A stretch of 53,945 nt of DNA, taken from Cyclobacteriaceae bacterium. Its GTDB lineage: Bacteria; Bacteroidota; Bacteroidia; Cytophagales; Cyclobacteriaceae. The stretch is taken from positions 1 through 53,945 of the forward strand of contig WFNR01000138.1 of assembly GCA_015488485.1 (NCBI GenBank), given 5' to 3'. The notes under the pieces are model-generated. The model saw only the letters and a program-made list of their open reading frames with translations, had not been told where the DNA came from and did no database searches. The position numbers and the translations under genes are program-made. How positions within the stretch are numbered: the first letter of the stretch is position 1; each line of letters opens with the position of its first letter. Positions 33,963 to 43,319 of the stretch are shown one piece after another.

Positions 33963-33995
33963 CTGACGTTAAAATAACACATTTCCGGCAGGCTA

Positions 33996-35663
33996 TCAGA
34001 CCAGCATGCGTACCGGCTCTTCCAGCAGCTCTTTCAGGGTTTTCAGGAAAGCTGCTCCGGTGGCCCCATCTACCACGCGGTGATCGCACGACAGGGTCAC
34101 TTTCATTACATTACCCGGTACCAATTGTCCGTCTTGCACCACTGCTGTCTGCTTAATGCCTCCCACGGCCAGGATACAGGCATCGGGCGGGTTGATGATG
34201 GCGGTAAACTCTTCGATACCAAACATACCCAAATTGGACACGGTAAAGGTATTGCCCTCCCAGTGCTGCGGTTGCAATTGCTTGTTAGCCGCCATACCGG
34301 CCAACTCCTTGATCTCGGCCGAGATCGTAGCCAGGGTCTTCTGGTCGGCAAAACGTACCACCGGCACCAGCAGGCCCTCCTCTACCGCCACGGCCACCCC
34401 TATGTGGATGTGCTTGTTGTAGCGTATTTTGTCACCCAGCCAGGAGGAGTTTACTTTAGGATGCTGACGCAGTGCCATAGCAACCGCCTTTACCACCAGA
34501 TCATTAAAGGATATCTTGACAGGTGCTGTTTCATTCATGGACTTACGGGCGGCAATGGCCTTGTCCATGTTTATTTCCATGGTCAGGTAAAAATGCGGGG
34601 CGCTGAATTTGCTCTCGGCCAGTCTTTTGGCAATGGTCTTGCGCATCTGCGACACCGGCACTTCTTCGTAGGCCTCCTGCCCGATAGGCGCACCGGCTAA
34701 GGCACCTGTGGCCGGAGCAGGTACTGTGGCTGCGGTTGAGGTATCCGGTTGGTAGTTTTCAATATCGCGCTTCACAATACGCCCGCCATCACCGGTGCCC
34801 TTGATGCGGCTCAGGTCGTAGCCCAGTTCTTTGGCCATGCGCCTGGCCAGCGGAGAGGCCTTGATGCGATCGCCTGAAGCAGCAGCCGGTGTGGACGGCT
34901 GGGTAGCCCCTTGCTCGGGAGCCGGGGCAGCCGGCTCGGAATCGGCTTGCTTAGCAGTAGCCTGCTCAGGGGCAGCACTGGTAGCCGGTGCCGGCTGGGC
35001 AGAAGAGGCCGTTTGAGCAGCATGGGCGTCCAGCAAAGCCTGATAATCGGCCCCGGGCTCACCGATAACCGCCAGCACACCATCTACCGGCACGGACTCC
35101 CCCTCCTTTGGCCCGATATACAACAGGGTGCCGTCCTCGTACGACTCCAGCTCCATGGTGGCCTTATCGGTTTCTACCTCAGCCAGAATATCTCCGGCCT
35201 TTACCTTGTCGCCCGGCTTTTTCAACCAGGCAGCGATGGTGCCCTCGGTCATGGTGTCGCTCATCTTGGGCATGGTAATCAGCGTAGCCTTTATGCCGGA
35301 GGTATCCGGCACAACAGCCGGGGGTTCCGCCTCCTGGCTGGCAACTGGCGTTTCTTCCTGAGCAGGTGCTGGCTGTTCTTCCGAAGCTTTATTGCTTTCT
35401 TCCAGCAAGTGCTGATAATCTTCACCTTTTTGCCCTATTACGGCTATAATACCATCCACGGGCACGGCCTCGCCCTCTTTTACACCTATATGCAACAGGG
35501 TGCCTTCCTCGTAGGCCTCCAATTCCATAGTGGCTTTGTCGGTCTCTACCTCGGCCAGAATATCACCGGGTTTTACCTGATCGCCTGGTTTCTTGAGCCA
35601 GGTAGCTATGACACCCTCGGTCATGGTGTCACTCATTTTGGGCATGCGTATTACTTCAGCCAT
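33996..35663 (-). CDS. Pyruvate dehydrogenase complex E2 (dihydrolipoyl acetyltransferase), two lipoyl domains
   Basis: Two near-identical lipoyl domains (each with the lipoylation Lys in VETDKATMELE; roughly residues 1-78 and 130-207) are joined by Ala/Pro/Glu-rich linkers. Then come the E3/E1-binding domain (KASPLARRMAKELGYDLSRI, about residues 262-300) and the catalytic domain with the active-site DHRVVDGATGAAF near the C-terminus. It transfers acetyl groups from lipoamide to CoA. E1 and E3 are not in the window. The 555-residue length fits two-lipoyl E2 proteins. The near-identity of the two lipoyl segments points to a domain duplication. Confidence 0.93.
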   Translation of the reverse strand: MAEVIRMPKMSDTMTEGVIATWLKKPGDQVKPGDILAEVETDKATMELEAYEEGTLLHIGVKEGEAVPVDGIIAVIGQKGEDYQHLLEESNKASEEQPAPAQEETPVASQEAEPPAVVPDTSGIKATLITMPKMSDTMTEGTIAAWLKKPGDKVKAGDILAEVETDKATMELESYEDGTLLYIGPKEGESVPVDGVLAVIGEPGADYQALLDAHAAQTASSAQPAPATSAAPEQATAKQADSEPAAPAPEQGATQPSTPAAASGDRIKASPLARRMAKELGYDLSRIKGTGDGGRIVKRDIENYQPDTSTAATVPAPATGALAGAPIGQEAYEEVPVSQMRKTIAKRLAESKFSAPHFYLTMEINMDKAIAARKSMNETAPVKISFNDLVVKAVAMALRQHPKVNSSWLGDKIRYNKHIHIGVAVAVEEGLLVPVVRFADQKTLATISAEIKELAGMAANKQLQPQHWEGNTFTVSNLGMFGIEEFTAIINPPDACILAVGGIKQTAVVQDGQLVPGNVMKVTLSCDHRVVDGATGAAFLKTLKELLEEPVRMLV

Positions 35664-35788
35664 AACATTTCATAGTAAATCAAGGGCCAAAATTAGCCGT
35701 ATTCCCTACCATTTTCAAGCACAAATGCTTTTTAAGTCGGGCAATAACAGTTACCCGAGAAACTACTTAATAAAAATTATTATTTAGC

Positions 35789-38689
35789 CTAAAAACCAAA
35801 AGAACCGACTATAAACTCAAAAGAGGTTTGGCCCTGATCGGGCAGATACACAAAGCGCACGCCCATTTCGGCCAGCGGCAAGGCGCGCATAAAGTTAAAG
35901 TCGAAAGTGAGCTCGGCACCTAATGAATAGTAGGTATCGCTGGCGGTATATTGCAGGTTGCGGTCATAATTGATAACATTGGTATTGCCAAAACCATAAT
36001 CAAAAAACAGGTTGGTTTTAATGCGCTGTATATATAGCCAGGGGCCGATACCCAAATCCGGATAGAGCAAGGGCAATTCATAATTGGTACGGGCCGTATA
36101 GAAATCTTCAAAGATACTACCCGACACCCCACGCGGATAGGGCATGCGGTTGGCAAACCAATAATTGTTTCTTTCCAGCGTGATGTTGTTGTGCTGATAG
36201 CCCAGGAAGAAATTGAGCGAATGATGTCTGAACAAGCCCGGGAAATAAATTTGTGTTTTCAGGGCTGTTAAATTACCTGCGAAATCACCCCCATAAGGGG
36301 TACCGTAATTCTCAAAGGTGATAACCGTACCGAATTTGGAGCGGATATCGCGCTTGGCGCGTTTGTGCAGGCTGTAGAAGGTAATGCGCAGCTCATTGCT
36401 CAATAGCGTACCATCATTGAGTTGCGTATATAAAATACGGTTATCCCCAAAATCGCTGCTCTTATAATCGCGCACCTGAGTGTAGCCCAGGTAGTTGCGC
36501 ACCGTCATACCACTGTAAAAGCGATTGCGCGTAAGCACCCACGGTATGCGCAGGCCGGTTTTGATTGTTGTTTCTTTCCAGGTCTGTAAGTCGGTTTGTT
36601 TTACACCGGCCGTATCGGTATAATCTACGGTTGTCTGACGATTGGCATAGCTAGCCTCCAGATCAACTATCGGATACAGCCCCTGATAGCTGGTACGGGT
36701 CAGCCAGGTGGTATTACCCTGTACATCTATCCGGAAGCCGGCCATGGCATCGAAGGTGCTCAACACATTGGTAGAATAGATACCCACCTCCAGTTCATTG
36801 GGCGAATCACTCAGATATGGCCCCCAGCTATGGATATTGAACGGCCTTTTGCGGTAGCGCGCAACGGGATATTTTTTATCCGGCACCTGGCGTAAAATGT
36901 CGGGCGCTCCCTCCTGCTCTACGATATTGCTATAGTAGGCTATGGGTTGTTCGTCTATTTCCGCCAACGGTTGCCAGCTAGTCGGCTCCAGGGCTATGCG
37001 CGCCACATCGTTACCCAGCACGGTTAGCTCGTTGTAGTACATGGTTTGGCCATCCGGGCTCACCACCGGATTGGTAGCCCCGTAGCGGCTCGACACTACG
37101 CGGTATATGCTGCCGGTTTGCAGGTCTTTGGCGTATATATTGTCAATACCCGTGCGCCCCGACACATAATACAGATAGCGCCCATGCCGGATGGCATAAG
37201 AAATCTGCTCATTGCTGAATGGCAGCAGCTCAGTCATTTTATGAGCCGGCAGGTGCAGCTCCACCACCCGTTTGCGGCCGTCTCGCACCTCTTGCAGAAT
37301 CAGGTTTTGGTCGTCTGCCCATTGCGGTTGAAAATAGCGACTGCCGGCCGGGGCCTCCAGTGAGTCTGTAACCTGGCCCGTATAGGCATTGAGAATAAGC
37401 AAGCGGTTGCGGTAATCGGTGGTCTCCTCAATAGTGGCAATGCGGCTGCGATCAGGCGATATGGTGGCCGAGGTGTAGCGCGTGCGTCTGGTAAGCTCGC
37501 GGTACTTGCCGGTAGCCAGGTTGTAGGTGCGGATTACCGAATAGGTACGCTGGCGCCAGCGCGGGTCGAAGGTGTATTCGTTCCACACCAGCATGGAGCC
37601 GGCCAACGATAGCAAACCAGCATCGTTGCGCACCCCCGGCACAAAGTGCTTTTTCTCGGCACCCGTCTGCGGGTCTATTTCGATAAAACGTTCATAATCG
37701 CCCAAGCCGCTTTTCAGCACCAGGATGTGGCCATTGTCCATAACCTGCGGATAGTTGTACTGTGTATATACTTTTTTCTTTTTGGTATTGATTTTGGTAA
37801 AGGGCGTAGGCTGCAGCTTGTCCTGCTGCGCCTGCCACTTGGCTTGCAGATCGGCAGCCATCTGCAAATACATTTTGGGCATTTTAAAGCCGCCATATTT
37901 TTTTTGGGCAAAAGAAAAAGTAAACGGCACAAACGACAGCGCCCAGGCACGGTTTACCATCTGCTCTACTGCTTGAGCGCCATAACGGCTACGCAAGTAA
38001 GTAGAATAATAATAGCCCAATACATAGTGATTGGGAATAAAATCTTTAAATGAGCGCAAATATTGCTTGTTATAATTGAAAGGGCCGCGCTCCAGCAAAT
38101 TGGCACGAAAGGCCGCACTAAATGCCGGAATGCGCCCGCGGCCACTGGAAGATAAGGCGGTTTCGATGCCCACGGCATCGCCCTCCCAGTACCAGGAAGG
38201 CACGCTGATGCCGGCCATAACTGCCATGGAATATTGCCCCAGCACTGTGCGCACAAAGCCGGTGAAGCCGGTGCGACTGCGCTCGTACTGAATCACGTGG
38301 CGGTATTCGTGCAGCGCCAGCAGGTTGAGCCAGTCGAGGTTGCCTATAAAATTGGGCTTCTGCGGACTCATGGCAAAAAACTCGGAGCGGAACGGCCCTA
38401 TCGTAACAAAGCCATTGGAAATGGCCGTATGACTCTGCAACACCACCGGAAAGCGCTTGCGCGGGGTAGTGCCCAGCGAATTGCCCACCGGCCGGTGTAT
38501 AAGCTCGAGCGTATTGGCCATACGCTGCCCCTGCTGCTCAAAGCCGGCCGGAAAAATCACCCTGAAATGCTCGGTATTGATATGGTACCATTTGATGGCA
38601 GGTGGTAGGTTTTCAAGCACCCGGTTGGTTTGCGACCAGGCCGGAAGTGCCAGACTTAACAACAGAACCAAGAACCATATCCTACCCAT
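35789..38689 (-). CDS. Outer membrane protein: metallopeptidase-like N-domain, PD40 propeller, C-terminal beta-barrel
   Basis: A signal peptide (MGRIWFLVLLLSLALPAWSQ) precedes a domain with the zinc motif HEYRH (residues 127-131) and a downstream WYWEGDAVGIETAL, which matches the W..EG third-ligand motif of gluzincin peptidases (peptidase MA-like). The centre (about residues 290-620) consists of TolB/PD40-like propeller repeats (SPDRSRIATIEETTDY, SPDGQTMYYNELTV). The last 320 residues are alternating strands ending in FEFIVGSFGF with a terminal Phe, as in outer membrane beta-barrels. It may be a surface-anchored peptidase or assembly factor; activity is not proven. The 966-residue gene appears monocistronic. 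Confidence 0.75.
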   Translation of the reverse strand: MGRIWFLVLLLSLALPAWSQTNRVLENLPPAIKWYHINTEHFRVIFPAGFEQQGQRMANTLELIHRPVGNSLGTTPRKRFPVVLQSHTAISNGFVTIGPFRSEFFAMSPQKPNFIGNLDWLNLLALHEYRHVIQYERSRTGFTGFVRTVLGQYSMAVMAGISVPSWYWEGDAVGIETALSSSGRGRIPAFSAAFRANLLERGPFNYNKQYLRSFKDFIPNHYVLGYYYSTYLRSRYGAQAVEQMVNRAWALSFVPFTFSFAQKKYGGFKMPKMYLQMAADLQAKWQAQQDKLQPTPFTKINTKKKKVYTQYNYPQVMDNGHILVLKSGLGDYERFIEIDPQTGAEKKHFVPGVRNDAGLLSLAGSMLVWNEYTFDPRWRQRTYSVIRTYNLATGKYRELTRRTRYTSATISPDRSRIATIEETTDYRNRLLILNAYTGQVTDSLEAPAGSRYFQPQWADDQNLILQEVRDGRKRVVELHLPAHKMTELLPFSNEQISYAIRHGRYLYYVSGRTGIDNIYAKDLQTGSIYRVVSSRYGATNPVVSPDGQTMYYNELTVLGNDVARIALEPTSWQPLAEIDEQPIAYYSNIVEQEGAPDILRQVPDKKYPVARYRKRPFNIHSWGPYLSDSPNELEVGIYSTNVLSTFDAMAGFRIDVQGNTTWLTRTSYQGLYPIVDLEASYANRQTTVDYTDTAGVKQTDLQTWKETTIKTGLRIPWVLTRNRFYSGMTVRNYLGYTQVRDYKSSDFGDNRILYTQLNDGTLLSNELRITFYSLHKRAKRDIRSKFGTVITFENYGTPYGGDFAGNLTALKTQIYFPGLFRHHSLNFFLGYQHNNITLERNNYWFANRMPYPRGVSGSIFEDFYTARTNYELPLLYPDLGIGPWLYIQRIKTNLFFDYGFGNTNVINYDRNLQYTASDTYYSLGAELTFDFNFMRALPLAEMGVRFVYLPDQGQTSFEFIVGSFGF

Positions 38690-38824
38690 ATCTTTTATCT
38701 GATTGAAACCCTAACATTAAACACATATACCGTTTTTACCGGTAAATAGTTCTTTTTTGGGCCAACATAACGCTAATTTTCATAAATTGCCCGTCCAAAA
38801 ATAATTCCAACCAACTCCAAACAC

Positions 38825-41704
38825 ATGAAAATTCGCAATTACTTGTTACTGACTTTCTTTTTGGCTAGCCTGTTGGCAGCCTGCAATCGCAGCGAACAAC
38901 AAGCAGAGCAGGAAGACAACCTGAGTCTCGATTATGAGAAGTACACCCTGGACAACGGCTTACAGGTAGTGCTACACGAAGATCACTCCGACCCGATAGT
39001 GGCGGTAGCCATCATGTACCATGTAGGCTCCAACCGCGAACGCCCCGGCAAAACCGGCTTTGCCCATCTTTTTGAGCATATGCTCTTTCAGGAGTCGGAG
39101 CATGTGGAGCAAGATCAGTTTTTTAAGAAAATACAAGATGCCGGGGGCACCCTGAATGGCGGCACCTGGCAGGACGGCACGGTGTATTATGAAGTGGTTC
39201 CCAAAAATGCCACCGAGATGGTGCTGTGGCTCGAGTCGGATCGTATGGGCTATTTTATCAATACCGTAACCCGCTCGGCCTTTACCAACCAGCAAGAGGT
39301 AGTGCAAAATGAAAAACGCCAGCGGGTTGACAACCGGCCCTACGGTCATACCAACTATGTAATTAGCAAAAGCCTGTACCCCGAGGGGCACCCCTACAAC
39401 TGGCAGGTAATAGGTGAGCTGGCCGATCTGCAACAGGCTACCGTGGCCGATGTCAAAGAGTTTTATCATCGTTTTTACGGACCTAACAATGCCACTCTGG
39501 TTATTGCCGGTGATTTTGACAAAAAAGAAATCAAGAAACTCATAGACAAGTACTTTGGCGAGATACCAAAAGGTGCCGAGGTGCCGCCTTTGCCTAAGCA
39601 ACCAGTCCAGCTGAGCGATACCATCAAGCTCTATCATGAGGATAACTTTGCCACCCTGCCGCAATTGAATATGGTTTGGCCTACGGTAGAAGAGTTCCAC
39701 CCCGACAGCTATTCGCTCGACTTCCTGGCCGAATTGCTCTCGGAGGGCAAAAAAGCGCCTCTTTACAAGGTGCTGGTGAAGCAAAAACAACTGTCGTCCG
39801 CGGTGAGCGCCCGTGCCAATGCCGGTGAGATTGCCGGGATATTCCGTATCCAGGTTACTGCCAATGATGGCGTGTATCTCGATTCGGTGCAACAAGGCAT
39901 TGGTGAGGCCCTGGCCATGTTCGAACAAAACGGTATCAGCGACAAGGATATTGAACGTATTAAAGCCAAGCTCGAAACAAGTTTTTATAATGACATAAGC
40001 AGTGTGCTGGGCAAGTCATTTCAACTGGCCAGATACAATGTCTTTGCCGGAGATCCGGGCTTTATAGCGCAGGATATTGCCAGTATCAAAAAGGTGAGCA
40101 AAGAGGATGTAATGCGAGTATATGAGAAATACATTAAAAATAAGCCTTTTGTACTCACCAGTTTTGTGCCCAAAGGCAGCGTGGAGCTGGCAGTAAGCGG
40201 CTCGGAAAAAGCCCGCGTAGTGGAAGAGGACATAACCCGGCAAACAGCCGAAAGCACAGCAACTGCTGAAGAGGAGGAACCTGAAGAAGCCCTAGCCGCT
40301 ACCCCTTCCAGTTTCGACCGCTCGGTAGAGCCACCCAAAGGGCCGGCACCGGAGTTGAAGATACCCCAACAATGGGAAGCCACACTAACCAACGGCATGC
40401 AGGTATATGGCATTGAGCAGGATGAACTGCCACTGGTGGAAATAAGGCTGATAATAAAGGGCGGCCACTGGCTGGATAAAATAGAGAAAAATGGCGTGGC
40501 CAACCTGATGAGCGATATCATGATGGAGGGCACGGCCAATAAGACCCCCGAAGAACTGGAAGAAGCAATCGATTTGCTGGGAGCGGATATCTATATGTAC
40601 ACCGACAAGCAATCAATAGTATTGAGCGCCAATTGTCTGGCACGCAATTTTGAAAAGACCATGGCCCTGATAGAAGAGATGATGCTGCAACCGCGCTGGG
40701 ACGAGGAAGAATTGGCGCTGATCAAAACCAGGACCATCAACCAGATAAAACGCCAGGAAGCAAGGCCCTACAACGTAGCCGACAAGGTATATAACCGGTT
40801 GTTGTATGGCAAGGGCAACATCTTCGGCTACCCTATCACAGGCAATGCCGACATGGTAGAGCAAATAAGTATGGATGATCTTAAAGCATTCTACCAACAG
40901 TACTTCTCACCCACGGTTACCAGCTTTCTGGTAGCCGGCAAGGTGAATAAGGAGCGCGTGCTGCAAGCGCTAAACGGCTTTGAACAAAAATGGCCGGCTA
41001 AAGAAGTCAACTTTCCTGACTACCCGCTGCCGGACAACCCCGACAAGGCACGGCTGTATTTTGTAGATATCCCCAACGCCAAGCAGTCGGTAATCAACAT
41101 CGGCTACCTGGCCCTAAAGCGCACCGACCCCGATTATTATCCGGCTGTGGTGATGAACTACAAGCTAGGCGGCTCTTTCAATAGCCGAATAAATATGATT
41201 CTGCGTGAAGAAAAGGGCTATACCTACGGGGCACGCTCCTACTTTGCCAGCGGCCTGGTAAAATCTCCGTTTACGGCCACCTCGAGCGTACGCACCAACG
41301 TTACTTACGAATCGGTGAAGATATTCAAGGAAGAGATGGAGAACTACCGACAAGGTATCAGCCCCGAAGACCTTGAGTTTACCAAAAACGCCATGATCAA
41401 ATCGAACGCACGCAGGTTTGAAACGCTCTCCTCATTGGTGGGCATGCTACGCGCCCGCAGCCTGTACGGCTTGCCGGCCGACTACGTAAAACAGCAGGAG
41501 GATATCATCCGCAATATGACCCTCGATCAGCACAAGGTCCTGGCACAGAAGTACATTGTACCCGCCAAGATGAACTACCTGGTAGTAGGTGATGCTGCCA
41601 CCCAGTTCGGCCGCTTTAAAGAGGCCGTTTTCGACCAGGTGATGCTAATTGACAGAGAGGGCCAACCGGTAGAGGAAACGATTGCCGTGGATATGATGCA
41701 GTAA
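38825..41704 (+). CDS. M16 family zinc metallopeptidase, lipoprotein
   Basis: A lipoprotein signal (MKIRNYLLLTFFLASLLAAC) is followed by two M16 (insulinase/pitrilysin) units in 959 residues. The first unit has the inverted zinc motif HLFEH (residues 81-85) and the downstream Glu in VVQNEKRQRVDN. The second unit (from about residue 515) lacks the motif, as is normal for the regulatory half of this family. The two are separated by an acidic linker rich in Glu and Ala. It degrades peptides in the periplasm, probably attached to a membrane through the lipid anchor. A hairpin terminator follows at 41728. Confidence 0.93.
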   Translation: MKIRNYLLLTFFLASLLAACNRSEQQAEQEDNLSLDYEKYTLDNGLQVVLHEDHSDPIVAVAIMYHVGSNRERPGKTGFAHLFEHMLFQESEHVEQDQFFKKIQDAGGTLNGGTWQDGTVYYEVVPKNATEMVLWLESDRMGYFINTVTRSAFTNQQEVVQNEKRQRVDNRPYGHTNYVISKSLYPEGHPYNWQVIGELADLQQATVADVKEFYHRFYGPNNATLVIAGDFDKKEIKKLIDKYFGEIPKGAEVPPLPKQPVQLSDTIKLYHEDNFATLPQLNMVWPTVEEFHPDSYSLDFLAELLSEGKKAPLYKVLVKQKQLSSAVSARANAGEIAGIFRIQVTANDGVYLDSVQQGIGEALAMFEQNGISDKDIERIKAKLETSFYNDISSVLGKSFQLARYNVFAGDPGFIAQDIASIKKVSKEDVMRVYEKYIKNKPFVLTSFVPKGSVELAVSGSEKARVVEEDITRQTAESTATAEEEEPEEALAATPSSFDRSVEPPKGPAPELKIPQQWEATLTNGMQVYGIEQDELPLVEIRLIIKGGHWLDKIEKNGVANLMSDIMMEGTANKTPEELEEAIDLLGADIYMYTDKQSIVLSANCLARNFEKTMALIEEMMLQPRWDEEELALIKTRTINQIKRQEARPYNVADKVYNRLLYGKGNIFGYPITGNADMVEQISMDDLKAFYQQYFSPTVTSFLVAGKVNKERVLQALNGFEQKWPAKEVNFPDYPLPDNPDKARLYFVDIPNAKQSVINIGYLALKRTDPDYYPAVVMNYKLGGSFNSRINMILREEKGYTYGARSYFASGLVKSPFTATSSVRTNVTYESVKIFKEEMENYRQGISPEDLEFTKNAMIKSNARRFETLSSLVGMLRARSLYGLPADYVKQQEDIIRNMTLDQHKVLAQKYIVPAKMNYLVVGDAATQFGRFKEAVFDQVMLIDREGQPVEETIAVDMMQ

Positions 41705-41727
41705 AAGTTTCGATACCCATAGAAATA

Positions 41728-41764
41728 AAGCTGCTGCCTTTACCGGTAGCGGCTTTGTTTTTTG
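41728..41764 (+). terminator. Rho-independent terminator of the M16 peptidase gene
   Basis: An 11-bp stem with two G-T pairs (AAGCTGCTGCC at 41728-41738 and GGTAGCGGCTT at 41745-41755) is followed by TGTTTTTTT (41756-41764). It is 23 bases past the stop codon at 41704. Confidence 0.75.
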
Positions 41765-41804
41765 CCGTAAAAATTCACCGGCACACTCCTAATATGAAGC
41801 GCTA

Positions 41805-42032
41805 TCAAATTTTCTTCACCTTGATAATGTTTACCGGGCAAGCTTCAGCGGCCCGCTGATTTTCTTCATACTCCTCATCACCTACTTTTACCGTGAAAAA
41901 CCCCTTGCGGTTAACTCCGCCTATCAGGGTACATTTGCCGTCTTTTTTCGACATGCGCCAACGATGGTAGGCCAGCTCCACACAGTAGTTGCAGCCAATG
42001 CATTTTTCGCGCTGGTGGGTAATGATTACCAT
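41805..42032 (-). CDS. Single 4Fe-4S ferredoxin coupled to the U32 gene
   Basis: The 75-residue protein has one [4Fe-4S] site: Cys11, Cys14 and Cys17 in CIGCNYC, and Cys65 in EACPVN. The second half-site of a two-cluster ferredoxin is missing. It probably transfers single electrons. Its ATG overlaps the stop codon of the preceding U32-family gene by one base (TGATG), so the two are translationally coupled and likely work together, perhaps with the ferredoxin supplying electrons or supporting the Fe-S cluster of the U32 protein (inference). Confidence 0.88.
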   Translation of the reverse strand: MVIITHQREKCIGCNYCVELAYHRWRMSKKDGKCTLIGGVNRKGFFTVKVGDEEYEENQRAAEACPVNIIKVKKI

Positions 42033-43282
42033 CAGGCCGGCACGTATTTGTATATTTTATCGGAAGGGCGGATTTTTTTGGCAAGCGGCATGGTAAACTC
42101 CTGTCCTCTTCGGGCCTCCTTGACCTCAGCATCGTCAACCCGCAGCGATTCAATGCGGGTTTCGATAACTCCCGTGGTGGGCCCGGTAATAAGTATCTCA
42201 TCACCTACAGCCACAGACTGCGACTCAAGGCGGAAATGGGCCACCTGTTGTTTGGGAAAATAGTGAATACCTTTGCCCAGATAGATTTTTTTGCGGGTTG
42301 CCCTGGAGCCGGGGCTGTCGGTCCACTCGCCCAGTTTTTGCCCCAGGTAGTAGCCGCTCCAAAAGCCGCGGTTATACACTTTCTCCAGTTCACCCATCCA
42401 CTGTGCAACCTTTTCCGCAGTGTAGTCGCCTGCATAATAGGCTTCGATGGCCTCGCTGTAAGTGCGCGTTACGGTAGCCACGTACTCAGGTGCCCGGGCG
42501 CGCCCCTCTATTTTCAGCACTTGCACTCCGGTGTCTATTACCTGGTCGAGAAAATCGAGGGTGCACAGGTCTTTGGGCGACATGATGTATTCGTTATCGA
42601 TCTCCAATTCGTGGCCGTCTTCCAGGTCTATCACCTTGTAAGTTCTGCGGCAGTTTTGCACGCAGGCCCCGCGGTTGGCCGATGAGTTCTGCGTATGCAG
42701 ACTCAGATAACATTTGCCCGACACGGCCATGCACAGTGCCCCATGCCCGAATATCTCAATCTTAATCAGTTCGCCTTTGGGTCCACGTATGTCTTCGCGC
42801 TTAATAGCATCGCAGATCTGCTTTACCTGGCGCAGACTAAGCTCGCGCGACAGCACCATGACATCAGCAAAATGGCTGTAAAACTTCACCGTTTCGATAT
42901 TGGTGATATTGAGCTGGGTAGAAATATGCACCTCCACTCCCTGGCTAAAAGCATAGTTAATCACTGCCTGGTCGGAGGCGATGATAGCATCGATACCGGC
43001 CTCTTTGGCCCGGTTTACCAGGGTTTTGATGATGCTCAGATCGTGATCGTAAATGATGGTATTGAGGGTAAGATAAGTTTTTACCCCGGCTTGTTGGCAG
43101 CGGGCAGCTATTTCCGGCAAATCATCAAGGGTAAAATTAATGCTCGACTTGGCACGCATATTAAGCTGCTCCACACCAAAATATACCGAATCGGCCCCGT
43201 TGTCAATGGCGGCCTGTAGCGACTCAAAGCTGCCTGCCGGAGCCATTAGTTCCAGTTTATCTGCTCCTCTTCTGTTCATCAT
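42032..43282 (-). CDS. U32 family protein, TrhP-type tRNA hydroxylation factor
   Basis: The 416-residue sequence begins with LELMAPAGSFESLQAAIDNG, has the U32 signature region (EIFGHGALCMAVSGKCYLSL then NRGACVQNCRRTYKV, four closely placed Cys residues) and the C-terminal beta domain. This matches the peptidase U32 group of YegQ/TrhP type, now known to act in prephenate-dependent 5-hydroxyuridine formation at position 34 of tRNA rather than as a protease. RlhA-type members modify 23S rRNA instead; the length of about 420 to 450 favours TrhP. The four Cys are probable Fe-S ligands. The next gene downstream, a ferredoxin, starts inside its stop codon. Confidence 0.85.
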   Translation of the reverse strand: MMNRRGADKLELMAPAGSFESLQAAIDNGADSVYFGVEQLNMRAKSSINFTLDDLPEIAARCQQAGVKTYLTLNTIIYDHDLSIIKTLVNRAKEAGIDAIIASDQAVINYAFSQGVEVHISTQLNITNIETVKFYSHFADVMVLSRELSLRQVKQICDAIKREDIRGPKGELIKIEIFGHGALCMAVSGKCYLSLHTQNSSANRGACVQNCRRTYKVIDLEDGHELEIDNEYIMSPKDLCTLDFLDQVIDTGVQVLKIEGRARAPEYVATVTRTYSEAIEAYYAGDYTAEKVAQWMGELEKVYNRGFWSGYYLGQKLGEWTDSPGSRATRKKIYLGKGIHYFPKQQVAHFRLESQSVAVGDEILITGPTTGVIETRIESLRVDDAEVKEARRGQEFTMPLAKKIRPSDKIYKYVPA

Positions 43283-43319
43283 CTTGCAAAAATAATGGGT
43301 TTAGCGGATTGCCCGGAAA

